The notes: a model not told the origin generated them from the sequence alone. A DNA stretch of 14,233 bases from CAZDQL01 sp964507325 (GCA_964507325.1 CAZDQL010000130.1:1-14233); one strand, 5' to 3'. Positions 7,289 through 14,233 are shown, counted from the first letter of the stretch. Program-made: numbers and translations.

Positions 7289-8344
7289 TCAGAACCGAAT
7301 CGACACCCCGTCCGTGAAGTTCGACGTCGGGTCCGGGTTCTGGTCGCGGAACCAGGCCTGGAAGTTCCAGACGTCCCCGGTCTGGACGCTCGACGGCGGA
7401 GAGGTCGGCAGGGCGGTCAGCTCGATCTGGAGCTGCAGCAGTCCCGCGCTCCCCGTGCTGGCCACGTCGGAGGCGTAGCGACCGATCTCCCCCCCCAGGC
7501 AGAGGTTCCCCTGGGAGCCGCCGGGGGCCACGACGAAGTCCTGGGTCGCGCTGACCAGGAAGTAGCCGAACTGGTTGGTGGGCAGGTCGAACGCGTTCAG
7601 CTCGACGTCGTTCACCCACCAGTAGGGACTGCCGAAGGCCACGATGCTCCCCGGCAAGCCGCCGGAGTGGGGCACCGCCGGACCGCAGTAGCTCTCCCCG
7701 ACCGGCCGCGGCTGGACGAGATCGAGGCGCACGCGATGGAAGCGGGCGCGGCCCGCCACCCCGTCGAGGGTGCCCCAACGCAGCCCCTCTCCGGTGCCCG
7801 CGGCGCCCATGCTCGTGTCGGGCAGATCACCGAGGTAGACGCCGTCGTAGCGCACCTCGGTGTCGTCCCAGCCGTTGCGGCAGCGGAAGTGGAAGGAGTG
7901 GTAGCCGTCCGCGGCGCCGGGGCAGACCAGATTCGTCCCCGAGGCCTCTTCGACCACGTGCACGTCCTGGCCCACCAGGCGCAGCTCGTACTTGTAGAGG
8001 GAGTCGAAGAGCAGCTCCCCCCCGTCCATCTCGAGGTAGAGCGTGCCCGCCAGGGGCCGCATCACGACCTCGACCTCGAACTCCTGCTGGGAGAGGAAGC
8101 GCTCGTCCGCGTAGCGCACCATCCCGGAGCCGGAGTCGTTCACCTGCCAGGCGTTGAGGTGCGGGAAGTCGGGGTCGGGGGAGACGTCCGTGACGCCGGC
8201 GCTGCCGGTGAGCGTCTCCGACCAGCCCTGGGTGGTCGGCGAGGGGGCGGTCGGCGGGTTTCCGGCCAGACCGGCGTCGTACTCGAGCTGGGCGGCGGCG
8301 GGGAAGGCGAGTAGCAGGACACCGGGAACGCAGACGCGGAGCAT
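7289..8344 (-). CDS. Secreted protein with concanavalin-like N-terminal domain and NQFGYF-type tail
   Basis: The start is the ATG at 8344, preceded by GAGGAGG with a 4-nt spacer and followed by a clear signal peptide (MLRVCVPGVLLLAFPAAA, cleavage near AAA-QL). An in-frame start at 8431 would put 29 non-signal residues in front and is rejected. The product has 351 residues. Residues about 40-210 are beta-rich with alternating hydrophobics and aromatic/Asp-rich loops, reading like a LamG or concanavalin-type jelly-roll; this is inferred from pattern only. Residues about 219-351 form a tail: YCGPAVPHSGGLPGSIVAFGS, NDVELNAFDLPTNQFGYFL, GNLCLGGEIGRY and GDVWNFQAWFRD, a type I recall from many secreted planctomycete proteins. 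It is related to the tail of the propeller protein encoded next to it. It is probably exported; ligand and role are unknown. Confidence 0.85.
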   Translation of the reverse strand: MLRVCVPGVLLLAFPAAAQLEYDAGLAGNPPTAPSPTTQGWSETLTGSAGVTDVSPDPDFPHLNAWQVNDSGSGMVRYADERFLSQQEFEVEVVMRPLAGTLYLEMDGGELLFDSLYKYELRLVGQDVHVVEEASGTNLVCPGAADGYHSFHFRCRNGWDDTEVRYDGVYLGDLPDTSMGAAGTGEGLRWGTLDGVAGRARFHRVRLDLVQPRPVGESYCGPAVPHSGGLPGSIVAFGSPYWWVNDVELNAFDLPTNQFGYFLVSATQDFVVAPGGSQGNLCLGGEIGRYASDVASTGSAGLLQLQIELTALPTSPPSSVQTGDVWNFQAWFRDQNPDPTSNFTDGVSIRF

Positions 8345-8348
8345 GGAA

Positions 8349-8355
8349 CCTCCTC
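8349..8355 (-). promoter_or_regulatory. Ribosome binding site that decides the start at 8344
   Basis: GAGGAGG on the minus strand ends 4 nt before the ATG at 8344. It selects this start over the upstream in-frame ATG at 8431, which would nearly touch the stop of the preceding gene. Confidence 0.7.
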
Positions 8356-8402
8356 GGTCGGGGAACGTCGAAAGCCAGGTCCATTGGAAGAGATGCCACG
8401 CA

Positions 8403-8429
8403 GCCGGGTTCTGCTGCGGCAAACCCGAC
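8403..8429 (-). terminator. Hairpin after the last gene of the mutase/hydroxylase operon, possible terminator
   Basis: On the minus strand GTCGGGTT (8429-8422) can pair with AACCCGGC (8410-8403), giving eight pairs including one G-U around an 11-nt loop. The hairpin begins 7 nt past the TAG of the molybdenum subunit gene and lies upstream of the next gene's ribosome binding site. It marks a plausible end of the five-gene operon. It lacks a U-tract. Confidence 0.4.
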
Positions 8430-8436
8430 AAAGCGG

Positions 8437-10821
8437 CTATTCCTTCCCCTGCTGGGCGACCAGCGCCGCCAGCACCCTCTCCGGCGTCATCGGCAGGTCG
8501 CGCAGCCGCACACCCACCGCGTCGTAGATGGCGTTCGCGATCGCGGGCGCCGTCGGCACCAGCCCCGGCTCCCCCACCCCCTTGGCACCGAAGGGGCCCG
8601 TCTCGTCGTCGGTCTCGAGGAACTCGAGGTCGATGTCCAGGTTCAGCTCCACCACCGTGGGGATCTTGTAGTCGGTGAAGTTCGGGTTCTCGATGCGACC
8701 CGCGCGGGAGACGATCTCCTCGTAGAGGGCGTAGCCGATCCCCTGGGCGAGGGCGCCGTAGGTCTGACCCTCCAGGGTCTGCCGGTTGAGGACGCGGCCC
8801 ACGTCGTGCACCGCCACCACCTTGAGGAGGCGCACGCGACCCGTCTCCACGTCCACCTCCACCTCCACCCCCTGGGTGCCGTAGACGTAGGTGGCGGACA
8901 TGTTGCCCACCCCCTTCTGCCAGTCGGGGAGCTCGCTCGGCGGGTCGTAGAAGGCCTCGGCGACGAGCATCTGCCCCCCTTTCCGGAAGTGGGCGGCGCG
9001 CAGCAGGCGCTCGAGGGGCACGGCGGCCCAGGGCTCCTCGGGGGCGTCGGCGTGGCGCACCAGGCCGTCCCGGATCTCGAAGCCCTCGGGAGGAGCGCCG
9101 CTCGGGTCGTAGGCGGCCAGCTCCGCGCCCTTGGCGCGCTTGCGATTGCGCGCCACCTCAGCGGGGTAGTGCTGCGCCGCGATCTCCTGGATGCGCCCGC
9201 GCAGCTCCTCCACCGCCATCAGGGCCGCGTTGCAGGCGGTGAAGGCGCCGCGGCTGGCGTGGGTGCCCACGTCCCAGGGACAGGTGGCGGTGTCGGTCTG
9301 TTGGATGTGCACGCGCTCCGGCAGGACCCCCAGGCTCTCCGCCACCGTCAGCGTGAGCGCCGAGTGCAGCCCCTGCCCCATCTCCACCCCGCCGCTGGCG
9401 ACGTAGACGTTCCCGAAGTCGTCGAGGCGCAGGATGATGCCGCTGGCGTCGGAGCGGTAGATGCGCCCCGAGCCGCCGACGTGGATCAGGGAGGCGAGTC
9501 CAATCCCGCGCCGCAGCTTGCCTTGCCGGCCGCGCTTGACGCTCCAGTCGAGCTTGTCGCGGGTCTGCTCGAGGCACTCGCGCAGCCCGCAGGTGCGCAC
9601 CTGGAGCCCCATCGGCGTGAGCTCGCCGGGCTGGTTGCAGTTGGCGAGCCGGAGCTCCACCGGGTCGATCCCCGCCGCCTGCGCCAGCTCGTCGAGACCG
9701 CTCTCCAGGGCCCAGGTCAGCTCCGGGTTGCCGTAGCCGCGCATCGCCTGGCAGTAGGTGTTGTTGGTGTAGACCAGCTCCGCGTCGAAGCGCACCGCGT
9801 CGACGCGGTAGAGGGAGGTCGCCGGCAGCAGCATCACGCTGGGGTAGGTCGCCCCCCAGGAGGCGTAGGCCCCGTTGTCCTGCACCACCTGCGTGTCGCG
9901 GAAGGTCAGGTGCCCGGAGGCGTCGCACCCCTGCTCGATCGTCACCGTGGCGGACTGGCGCGGCGAGAGGTGGGTGAACTCCCCGTCCCGATCGAAGAGG
10001 ACCTTGACCGGCTTGCCGCTACGCCAGGCGAGCAGGATGGCGATGTACTCGTAGACGTGGGTGTCGAGGCCCGAGCCGAAACCCCCGCCGAGGGCGGGCA
10101 CGATGACGCGCGTGTTCCTGCCAGCGAGCCCCATCGCGGCCAGGGCCCAGTTGAAGTCGCGCTGGGCGAGGAAGGGGATCTGGGTCTTGGCCCACATCGT
10201 CAGGTTGCCGGAGGCCTCGAACTCGGCGATGCAGCCCGCCGTGCCCATGCAGCACTGCTGGATGCGCGGGGTGGAGAAGGTCCCCCGCACCACGTGCGCC
10301 GAGGCGCGGCGCGCCGCCTCCAGGTCGCCGGAGGCGTGGCTGAAGGTGAGGTTCAGGCGGTTGTCGCCGCGGGGGCTGCCGTCGGCGTTCTGCTCGTGCA
10401 CCAGGGGCGCGCCGGGGCGCAGGGCTTCCTCCGGCGAGAAGACCGCCGGCAGGGGCTCGTACTCCACCTCGATCAGATCCAACGCTTCCGCCGCCACGTC
10501 GGGATCGATCGCCGCCACCGCCGCCACCTCGTCCCTGAGCGCGCGCACCTTGTCGCGCTTGAGGGCCACGTTGTCGCGCTGGAAGCCGATGCGCAGCTCC
10601 GGGGTGTCGAAGCCGGTGATCACCGCGCGCACGCCGGGGAGCTTCTCCGCGCGGGCGGTGTCGACGCGCAGGATGCGGGCGTGGGGGTGCTCGCTCCTCT
10701 TGATCGCCCCGTGGAGCATCCCCGGCCGGGAGAGGTCGTGGATGTAGCACGCCGTGCCGGCGGCCTTGGCGGGGGTGTCCGGACGCGGAGTGTCCGCCCC
10801 GATGTAGGTCAGCTCAGCCAC
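8437..10821 (-). CDS. Xanthine dehydrogenase family hydroxylase, molybdopterin-binding large subunit
   Basis: This is the catalytic subunit of a molybdenum hydroxylase, which inserts water-derived oxygen into a C-H bond and passes electrons to the [2Fe-2S] and FAD subunits. With the GTG at 10821 it has 794 residues, the usual size. The N-terminal aldehyde-oxidase/xanthine-dehydrogenase a/b hammerhead domain spans about residues 10-125 (GTACYIHDLSRPGMLHGAI). The Moco part shows GGGFG at 245-249, MRGYGNPE at 360-367, MGQG at 481-484 and GVGEPG at 748-753, whose Glu751 is the expected catalytic base. The AYRCSFR-type loop of aerobic CO dehydrogenase is absent. An unusual CCMGTAGC stretch lies at about 190-197. 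GTG10821 overlaps the preceding gene by 8 nt and has AGGGGG 9 nt upstream; GTG10830 is an alternative. The CNQPGELTPMG-CGLRECLEQ segment reminds me of aromatic acyl-CoA hydroxylases, but the substrate is unknown. Confidence 0.92.
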   Translation of the reverse strand: MAELTYIGADTPRPDTPAKAAGTACYIHDLSRPGMLHGAIKRSEHPHARILRVDTARAEKLPGVRAVITGFDTPELRIGFQRDNVALKRDKVRALRDEVAAVAAIDPDVAAEALDLIEVEYEPLPAVFSPEEALRPGAPLVHEQNADGSPRGDNRLNLTFSHASGDLEAARRASAHVVRGTFSTPRIQQCCMGTAGCIAEFEASGNLTMWAKTQIPFLAQRDFNWALAAMGLAGRNTRVIVPALGGGFGSGLDTHVYEYIAILLAWRSGKPVKVLFDRDGEFTHLSPRQSATVTIEQGCDASGHLTFRDTQVVQDNGAYASWGATYPSVMLLPATSLYRVDAVRFDAELVYTNNTYCQAMRGYGNPELTWALESGLDELAQAAGIDPVELRLANCNQPGELTPMGLQVRTCGLRECLEQTRDKLDWSVKRGRQGKLRRGIGLASLIHVGGSGRIYRSDASGIILRLDDFGNVYVASGGVEMGQGLHSALTLTVAESLGVLPERVHIQQTDTATCPWDVGTHASRGAFTACNAALMAVEELRGRIQEIAAQHYPAEVARNRKRAKGAELAAYDPSGAPPEGFEIRDGLVRHADAPEEPWAAVPLERLLRAAHFRKGGQMLVAEAFYDPPSELPDWQKGVGNMSATYVYGTQGVEVEVDVETGRVRLLKVVAVHDVGRVLNRQTLEGQTYGALAQGIGYALYEEIVSRAGRIENPNFTDYKIPTVVELNLDIDLEFLETDDETGPFGAKGVGEPGLVPTAPAIANAIYDAVGVRLRDLPMTPERVLAALVAQQGKE

Positions 10822-11308
10822 GGTCCCCACCCCCCTGCGCCAGAAGCTCGGCCGCGCGTCGAACCGAGTCGAAGATCTGCTTGTAGCCGGTGCAGCGACA
10901 CAGGTTCCCCACCAGCGCCTCGGAGATGGCGGCGTCGCTGGGGACGGGGTCGCGCTCCAGGAGCGCCTGCACCGAGAGGATCATCCCCGGGGAGCAGAAG
11001 CCGCACTGGATCCCGCCCCGCTCCACGAAGGCGCGCTGCACCGGCGAGAGGGTCCCGCCCGCGCCCGCCAGCCCCTCGATGGTGACGATGCTCCTGCCCT
11101 GCACCTCCGGCGCCGGGTAGAGGCATGCGTTCACCGGCACGCCGTCCACCAGCACCGTGCAGGCGCCGCACCTCCCCTTGCCGCAGCCGTCCTTCGTCCC
11201 GAGCGCCCCCAGGTCGCGGCGCAGGACGTCGATCAGGAGGTCGCTGCCGGAGACCGCCGCAGTCACCTCCTCGCCGTTCAAGATGAAGGTCAGCTCTTGG
11301 CGCGTCAC
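10814..11308 (-). CDS. Xanthine dehydrogenase family hydroxylase, [2Fe-2S] subunit
   Basis: The 164-residue small subunit carries electrons from the molybdenum site to FAD through two [2Fe-2S] clusters. The plant-ferredoxin-type domain has Cys42, Cys47, Cys50 (CGKGRCGACTVLVDG) and Cys62. The helical second domain has Cys102, Cys105 (QCGFCSPGM) and Cys137, Cys139 (CRCTGYKQI). All eight ligands are present and the length is normal. The GTG at 11308 is chosen because it overlaps the preceding stop in a GTGA arrangement, which favours coupled translation; GTG at 11317 would add three residues. The closing stop overlaps the start of the molybdenum subunit gene. Confidence 0.93.
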   Translation of the reverse strand: MTRQELTFILNGEEVTAAVSGSDLLIDVLRRDLGALGTKDGCGKGRCGACTVLVDGVPVNACLYPAPEVQGRSIVTIEGLAGAGGTLSPVQRAFVERGGIQCGFCSPGMILSVQALLERDPVPSDAAISEALVGNLCRCTGYKQIFDSVRRAAELLAQGGGDRG

Positions 11309-12165
11309 GTCGCACACCCCCGTGCCAACTGCTCGAGACCGCGCCGCACCAGGACCGCCGTCAGGTGGCGGCGGTAGTCGGCGCTGGCGCGCAGGTCGTC
11401 GATCGGAGTCACCTCGCGCCGGGCGAGCCCCGCGGCTTCATCGAGGAGCGCGTCGTCGAGGAGGCGCCCGTCGATCGCCTCCTCCACCGCCCGCAGGCGC
11501 AGGGGTGTGGGCGCCACCGCGCCCGCCGCGAGCAGCGGGCGCCGCACGATCCCCTCCTCGAGCTCCAACGCGAGCGCCAGGTTCACCAGGGCCAGGTCCA
11601 GGGCGGTGCGACCGAACTTCTCGAAGAGTGAGCGCCGCCCCGGCGGCGGCGCGGCCAGGCGCAGGGCGACCACCAGCTCGCTGGCGCCGAGGACCGTCTC
11701 ACCGGGGCCGGTGACGAATTCATCGAGGGCCACCCGACGCGCGCCCTGCGCCCCCTCTACCTCCACCTCGGCGCCGTACACGAGGAGCGCCGGCAGGGTG
11801 TCCGCCGTCGGGGAGGCGTTGCAGAGGTTGCCCCCCAGGGTGGCGACACCGCGGATCTGGACGCTGCCCACCGTGGAGCACGCCCGCGCCAGGGCGGGGT
11901 AGCGACCGGCGAGGAGCGCGGACCCCTCGATCTCGGCCAGAGGAGTCGCGGCGCCGATGCGCAGCGCACCGTCGGCGCTCTCCTCGACACCCGAGAGGCC
12001 GGGGACCGAGCGCAGCGAGACGAGGGTCCCGGCCTGCTCCGCGCCCTCCTTCAGCCGCACCATCAGATCGGTCCCCCCGGCGATGAAGCGCGCCCCAGGC
12101 TCGGCGCCGAGACGCAGCGCCTCCTCGATCGAGGTGGGGCGCAGGTAGTCGAAGGTCTGTCTCAA
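11305..12165 (-). CDS. Xanthine dehydrogenase family hydroxylase, FAD-binding subunit
   Basis: The 286-residue medium subunit binds FAD and hands electrons to the final acceptor. It shows the FAD motif AGGTDL at about residues 29-34, the second motif RGVATLGGNLCNASP at 105-119, and the typical C-terminal domain with DDLRASADYRRHL at 256-268. There is no Cys-rich insertion of the kind that carries an extra [4Fe-4S] cluster in 4-hydroxybenzoyl-CoA reductase; the few Cys residues are scattered. The start must be the TTG at 12165: the frame is closed by the stop of the preceding gene 15 nt upstream, and the next Met is inside the FAD motif. TTG starts are weak, so the level of this subunit may depend on coupling to the upstream gene. 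Confidence 0.92.
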   Translation of the reverse strand: MRQTFDYLRPTSIEEALRLGAEPGARFIAGGTDLMVRLKEGAEQAGTLVSLRSVPGLSGVEESADGALRIGAATPLAEIEGSALLAGRYPALARACSTVGSVQIRGVATLGGNLCNASPTADTLPALLVYGAEVEVEGAQGARRVALDEFVTGPGETVLGASELVVALRLAAPPPGRRSLFEKFGRTALDLALVNLALALELEEGIVRRPLLAAGAVAPTPLRLRAVEEAIDGRLLDDALLDEAAGLARREVTPIDDLRASADYRRHLTAVLVRRGLEQLARGCAT

Positions 12166-12180
12166 GGTCCGTCTCGGCGT

Positions 12181-13395
12181 TCAGGCTAGGACGCGGCGGG
12201 CGCGCAGTCGAGCGATGCGCTCCGGGTCGATCCCCACCTCGGCCAGCAGGGCCTCGCTGTGCTCCGCGTAGGCGGGGGCGAAGGGGAGCTTGCGCTGCAG
12301 GCTCTCCAGGTGGGGCGTCGAGACCGCCGGCGGGGGGAGGCCGATGCGGCGCCCGTCGGGGGCTTCGGTCGAGAGCGCGCTCTCGCGCACGAAGTCGAGT
12401 CCCGCCACCTCCTCGATGGGCGTGATCGGGGCGTGGGGCACCGAGGCGGCCTCCAGGGCAGCGGCGACCTCGCCGGTGGGGTGGCGCGCGCTGATCTCCT
12501 CGATGCGCCGGTGCAGCTCGACCTTGTGCTCCCGGCGCCCCTCGTTGGTGGCGAAGCGCTCGTCCTCCAGCTCGGCGAAGAGGGGCTGGGCCACGGTGCG
12601 CCGCCACTGGACGTCGCTGCCGATGGCGACGTAGAGGTAGCCGTCCTGGGTCTCGTAGGCGTTGACGGGAATGAACTGGCGGTGCTCGTTGCCGGAGCGC
12701 TTCAGCTCCGCGGGGGGGCTCCCCATGTCGAGCATCGGCAGGAAGGTCTGCAGCCAGGCGACGGCGAGCTGCGCCATCGAGAGGTCGATCTTGCTGCCGC
12801 GCCCGGTGCGCTCGCGCTCCGCGAGGGCCAAGACGATCTGGGTGAAGGCCTCGTCCCCGGCGCGCAGGTCGATCAGGGGGGGGCCGCACTGCATCGGCGG
12901 GCCGCCGGCGGGGCCGGTGATGTCCATGTAGCCGCAGAGGGCCTGCAGGGCGGGGTCGTAGCCGGGGACCTCGGGGTGCGCGCAGCCCATGGCGGAGATC
13001 GAGCACCAGATCAGGTCCGGCTTGGCGGCGGCCAGCGTCTCGTAGTCGATCCCCAGCCGCGCGTGGCGCGCGGGCAGGGTGTTGGTGCAGAAGACGTCGA
13101 CGGGGAGCTCCCGGATGAGGCGCAAGAGCAGCTCGCGCCCCTCCGCCTGCTTGAGGTCGAGGGCCAAGGCCTCCTTGCCCACGTTCGGCGCCACGTAGTA
13201 GCTGTGGCGGTCCGGCCCCGCCACGGGGCGTCCGATCGAGCGGTTCGGGTCCCCGGCGCGGGGGCTGCCCTCGATCGGGGTCGGCTCCAGGCGGATCACC
13301 CGAAAGCCCTGGTGCACGCAGCGCAGGGTGCCGTAGGAGAGGCTCAGCGCCTGCTCGACGCTGAGGACGACGGGGGTGCGATCCTCGGTGCTCAC
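12181..13395 (-). CDS. Family III CoA-transferase (CaiB/BaiF type)
   Basis: The 404-residue product belongs to the family that moves CoA from an acyl-CoA donor to a carboxylic acid through an aspartyl-CoA anhydride. The core matches the family: NVGKEALALDLKQAEGRELL at 71-90, GYDPALQALCGYMDITGPAG near 145-164, and CGPPLIDLRAG with the likely nucleophile Asp176, followed by the ERERTGRGSKIDLSMAQ helix. The N-terminus (SYGTLRCVHQGFRVIRLEP) starts at the first Rossmann-like helix and is shorter than in formyl-CoA transferase. The GTG at 13395 follows an AGGAGG/AGGAGG tract that overlaps the stop of the mutase gene 13 nt upstream. In this operon it probably activates the substrate acid or recycles CoA. 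Donor and acceptor cannot be read from sequence. Confidence 0.9.
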   Translation of the reverse strand: MSTEDRTPVVLSVEQALSLSYGTLRCVHQGFRVIRLEPTPIEGSPRAGDPNRSIGRPVAGPDRHSYYVAPNVGKEALALDLKQAEGRELLLRLIRELPVDVFCTNTLPARHARLGIDYETLAAAKPDLIWCSISAMGCAHPEVPGYDPALQALCGYMDITGPAGGPPMQCGPPLIDLRAGDEAFTQIVLALAERERTGRGSKIDLSMAQLAVAWLQTFLPMLDMGSPPAELKRSGNEHRQFIPVNAYETQDGYLYVAIGSDVQWRRTVAQPLFAELEDERFATNEGRREHKVELHRRIEEISARHPTGEVAAALEAASVPHAPITPIEEVAGLDFVRESALSTEAPDGRRIGLPPPAVSTPHLESLQRKLPFAPAYAEHSEALLAEVGIDPERIARLRARRVLA

Positions 13396-13408
13396 CGACC
13401 CTCCTCCT

Positions 13409-14233
13409 TCAACGGATTGGCTCCGGGTAGGTCCCGAAGACCTCCTTCAGGACGCCGCACACCTCCCCCACGGTGGCCAGCGCTTCGACCGCGGCGATGA
13501 TCGGCTCCATCACGTTCTCCCCCGAGGCGGCGGACTCCCGCACGCGCGCCAGGGTGGCCGCGACCGCGTCGGCGTCGCGGGTGCGCTTGATCTCCACCAG
13601 GCGCTCGAGCTGCTTCTCTCCCTCCGCCGCGCGGTAGGGGTGGAACTCGACGGAGCGCTCCTCCTCCTCCTCGACGAAGCAGTTGACCCCGACCTTGCGC
13701 AGCTCGCCGGCGGCGATGGCGCGCTCCCGCTCGTAGGCCTGCCGGTTCACCTCGGCCTGCACGCGCCCGCTGGCGATCCCCTTCACGATCCCCCCTTGCG
13801 CCGCGAGCTCCTCCAGGCGCGCCACGATCTCCGCCTCCATCTCGTTGGTCATCGTCTCGACGAACCAGGAGCCCCCCAGCGGGTCGACGGTGTCGGTGAG
13901 CCCCATCTCGTGCATCAGGATCTGCATCGTGCGCAGGGAGATGCGGGCGGCCTTCTCGGTGGGGATCGTGTAGGCCTCGTCGTAGGAGCAGAGCGCCATC
14001 GTCTGGGTCCCCGACAAGGCGCTGATCAGCGCGTAGTAGGCCCCGCGCGCGATGTTGTTCTCCGGCTGCTGGATCGTCAGCCCGCCCCCGCCGCCGCCCG
14101 CGATCATGCGCAACTGCATCGAGCGCGGCTTCTGGGCGCCGTACTCCTCGCGCATGATCCTGGCCCACAGCCGCCGGCCGGCGCGGAACTTGGCCACCTG
14201 CTCCCAGAGGTTGCCGTGGATGTCGAAGTTGAA
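13409..14233 (-). CDS. Acyl-CoA mutase large subunit, methylmalonyl-CoA mutase family (5' partial, altered active-site motif)
   Basis: The 275 visible residues are the C-terminal half of the TIM-barrel large subunit of a B12-dependent acyl-CoA mutase; the gene enters from beyond base 14233. Family motifs are clear: EQVAKFRAGRRLWARIM, TIQQPENNIAR, SYDEAYTIPTEKAARISLRT, DTVDPLGGS and GVNCFVEEEEE. Where characterised mutases have the active-site F-H-T-Q-T-(A/G/S)-G, this protein has MIAGGGGGG, so the substrate-contacting His is replaced by Ile (14075-14110). I recall a group of mostly unstudied mutase homologues with the same glycine run. The chain ends at the large-subunit boundary without the cobalamin-binding DxHxxG domain, which must be a separate polypeptide encoded outside this window. 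Being first in the visible operon, 13 nt before the CoA-transferase gene, points to a specialised acyl-CoA rearrangement. Confidence 0.9.
   Translation of the reverse strand, partial: FNFDIHGNLWEQVAKFRAGRRLWARIMREEYGAQKPRSMQLRMIAGGGGGGLTIQQPENNIARGAYYALISALSGTQTMALCSYDEAYTIPTEKAARISLRTMQILMHEMGLTDTVDPLGGSWFVETMTNEMEAEIVARLEELAAQGGIVKGIASGRVQAEVNRQAYERERAIAAGELRKVGVNCFVEEEEERSVEFHPYRAAEGEKQLERLVEIKRTRDADAVAATLARVRESAASGENVMEPIIAAVEALATVGEVCGVLKEVFGTYPEPIR

Noticed and set aside
8437..10821. Aerobic (form I) carbon monoxide dehydrogenase large subunit
   Set aside because: The AYRCSFR active-site loop with its Cu-binding Cys is absent; the equivalent segment reads YCQAMRGYGNPE.
8806..11085. A 759-codon open frame on the plus strand opposite the molybdenum subunit and [2Fe-2S] genes
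   Set aside because: It is the mirror of conserved genes in GC-rich DNA. Its product is a low-complexity His/Val/Gly/Ala-rich string without domains, whereas the minus strand encodes clear family motifs.
12259..13500. A 413-codon plus-strand frame opposite the CoA-transferase gene
   Set aside because: Antisense shadow: Gly/Val/Leu/Gln-rich with no recognisable motif, crossing two well-supported minus-strand genes.
13409..14233. Annotation as ordinary methylmalonyl-CoA mutase (mutA/mutB)
   Set aside because: The active-site HTQT motif is replaced by a glycine run, and the carboxylate-binding region lies outside the window, so the substrate cannot be claimed.

Overview
The window is very GC-rich (roughly 70% by eye) and dense with bacterial genes. 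It most likely comes from a planctomycete (Planctomycetota). The best evidence is the C-terminal tails of two secreted proteins (genes ending at 5349 and 7289). They carry the Cys-Pro-Cys / NSTG / GDxxxFQxW(Y/F)(R/H)D / SNxS(T) pattern that I associate with large secreted-protein families of that phylum. This assignment is from memory of families, not from a search. Nine of the ten complete long genes end in TGA and one in TAG, and four of the complete genes on the minus strand use or may use GTG or TTG starts.

Layout. Positions 1-5259 carry three plus-strand genes of an apparent exported-protein cluster. The first is a 5'-truncated protein with carboxypeptidase-regulatory-like repeats followed by an all-helical repeat region. 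The second is a secreted protein with Asp-rich calcium-type loops; its reading frame is cut by an in-frame TGA at 4242 but continues as convincing coding sequence to 4385. The third is a secreted coiled-coil protein with an internal duplication. A strong GC hairpin at 5296-5339 lies between these genes and the convergent minus-strand genes.

Positions 5349-8344 (minus) carry two secreted proteins. One is a complete seven-repeat FG-GAP beta-propeller. The other is a putative concanavalin-like (jelly-roll) protein. They end in two recognisably related versions of one ~130-residue tail domain. A possible 26-residue basic leader ORF with a good ribosome binding site overlaps the start of the propeller gene in an ATGA arrangement.

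Positions 8437-14233 (minus) form a tight operon, in transcription order: an acyl-CoA mutase large subunit of the methylmalonyl-CoA mutase family (5' end outside the window), a family III CoA-transferase, then the FAD, [2Fe-2S] and molybdopterin subunits of a xanthine-dehydrogenase-family hydroxylase. Gaps are 13 and 15 nt, then overlaps of 4 and about 8 nt. The mutase has lost the usual active-site His-Thr-Gln-Thr motif, which is replaced by a run of glycines, so it is unlikely to be an ordinary methylmalonyl-CoA mutase. The inferred logic is CoA activation of an organic acid, radical B12 rearrangement of its carbon skeleton, and Mo-dependent hydroxylation. The substrate cannot be read from the sequence. 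This cassette is the best candidate for an undescribed metabolic system here. No tRNA, rRNA, CRISPR array, transposase or phage gene was seen, and no stretch over 300 nt lacks a gene.
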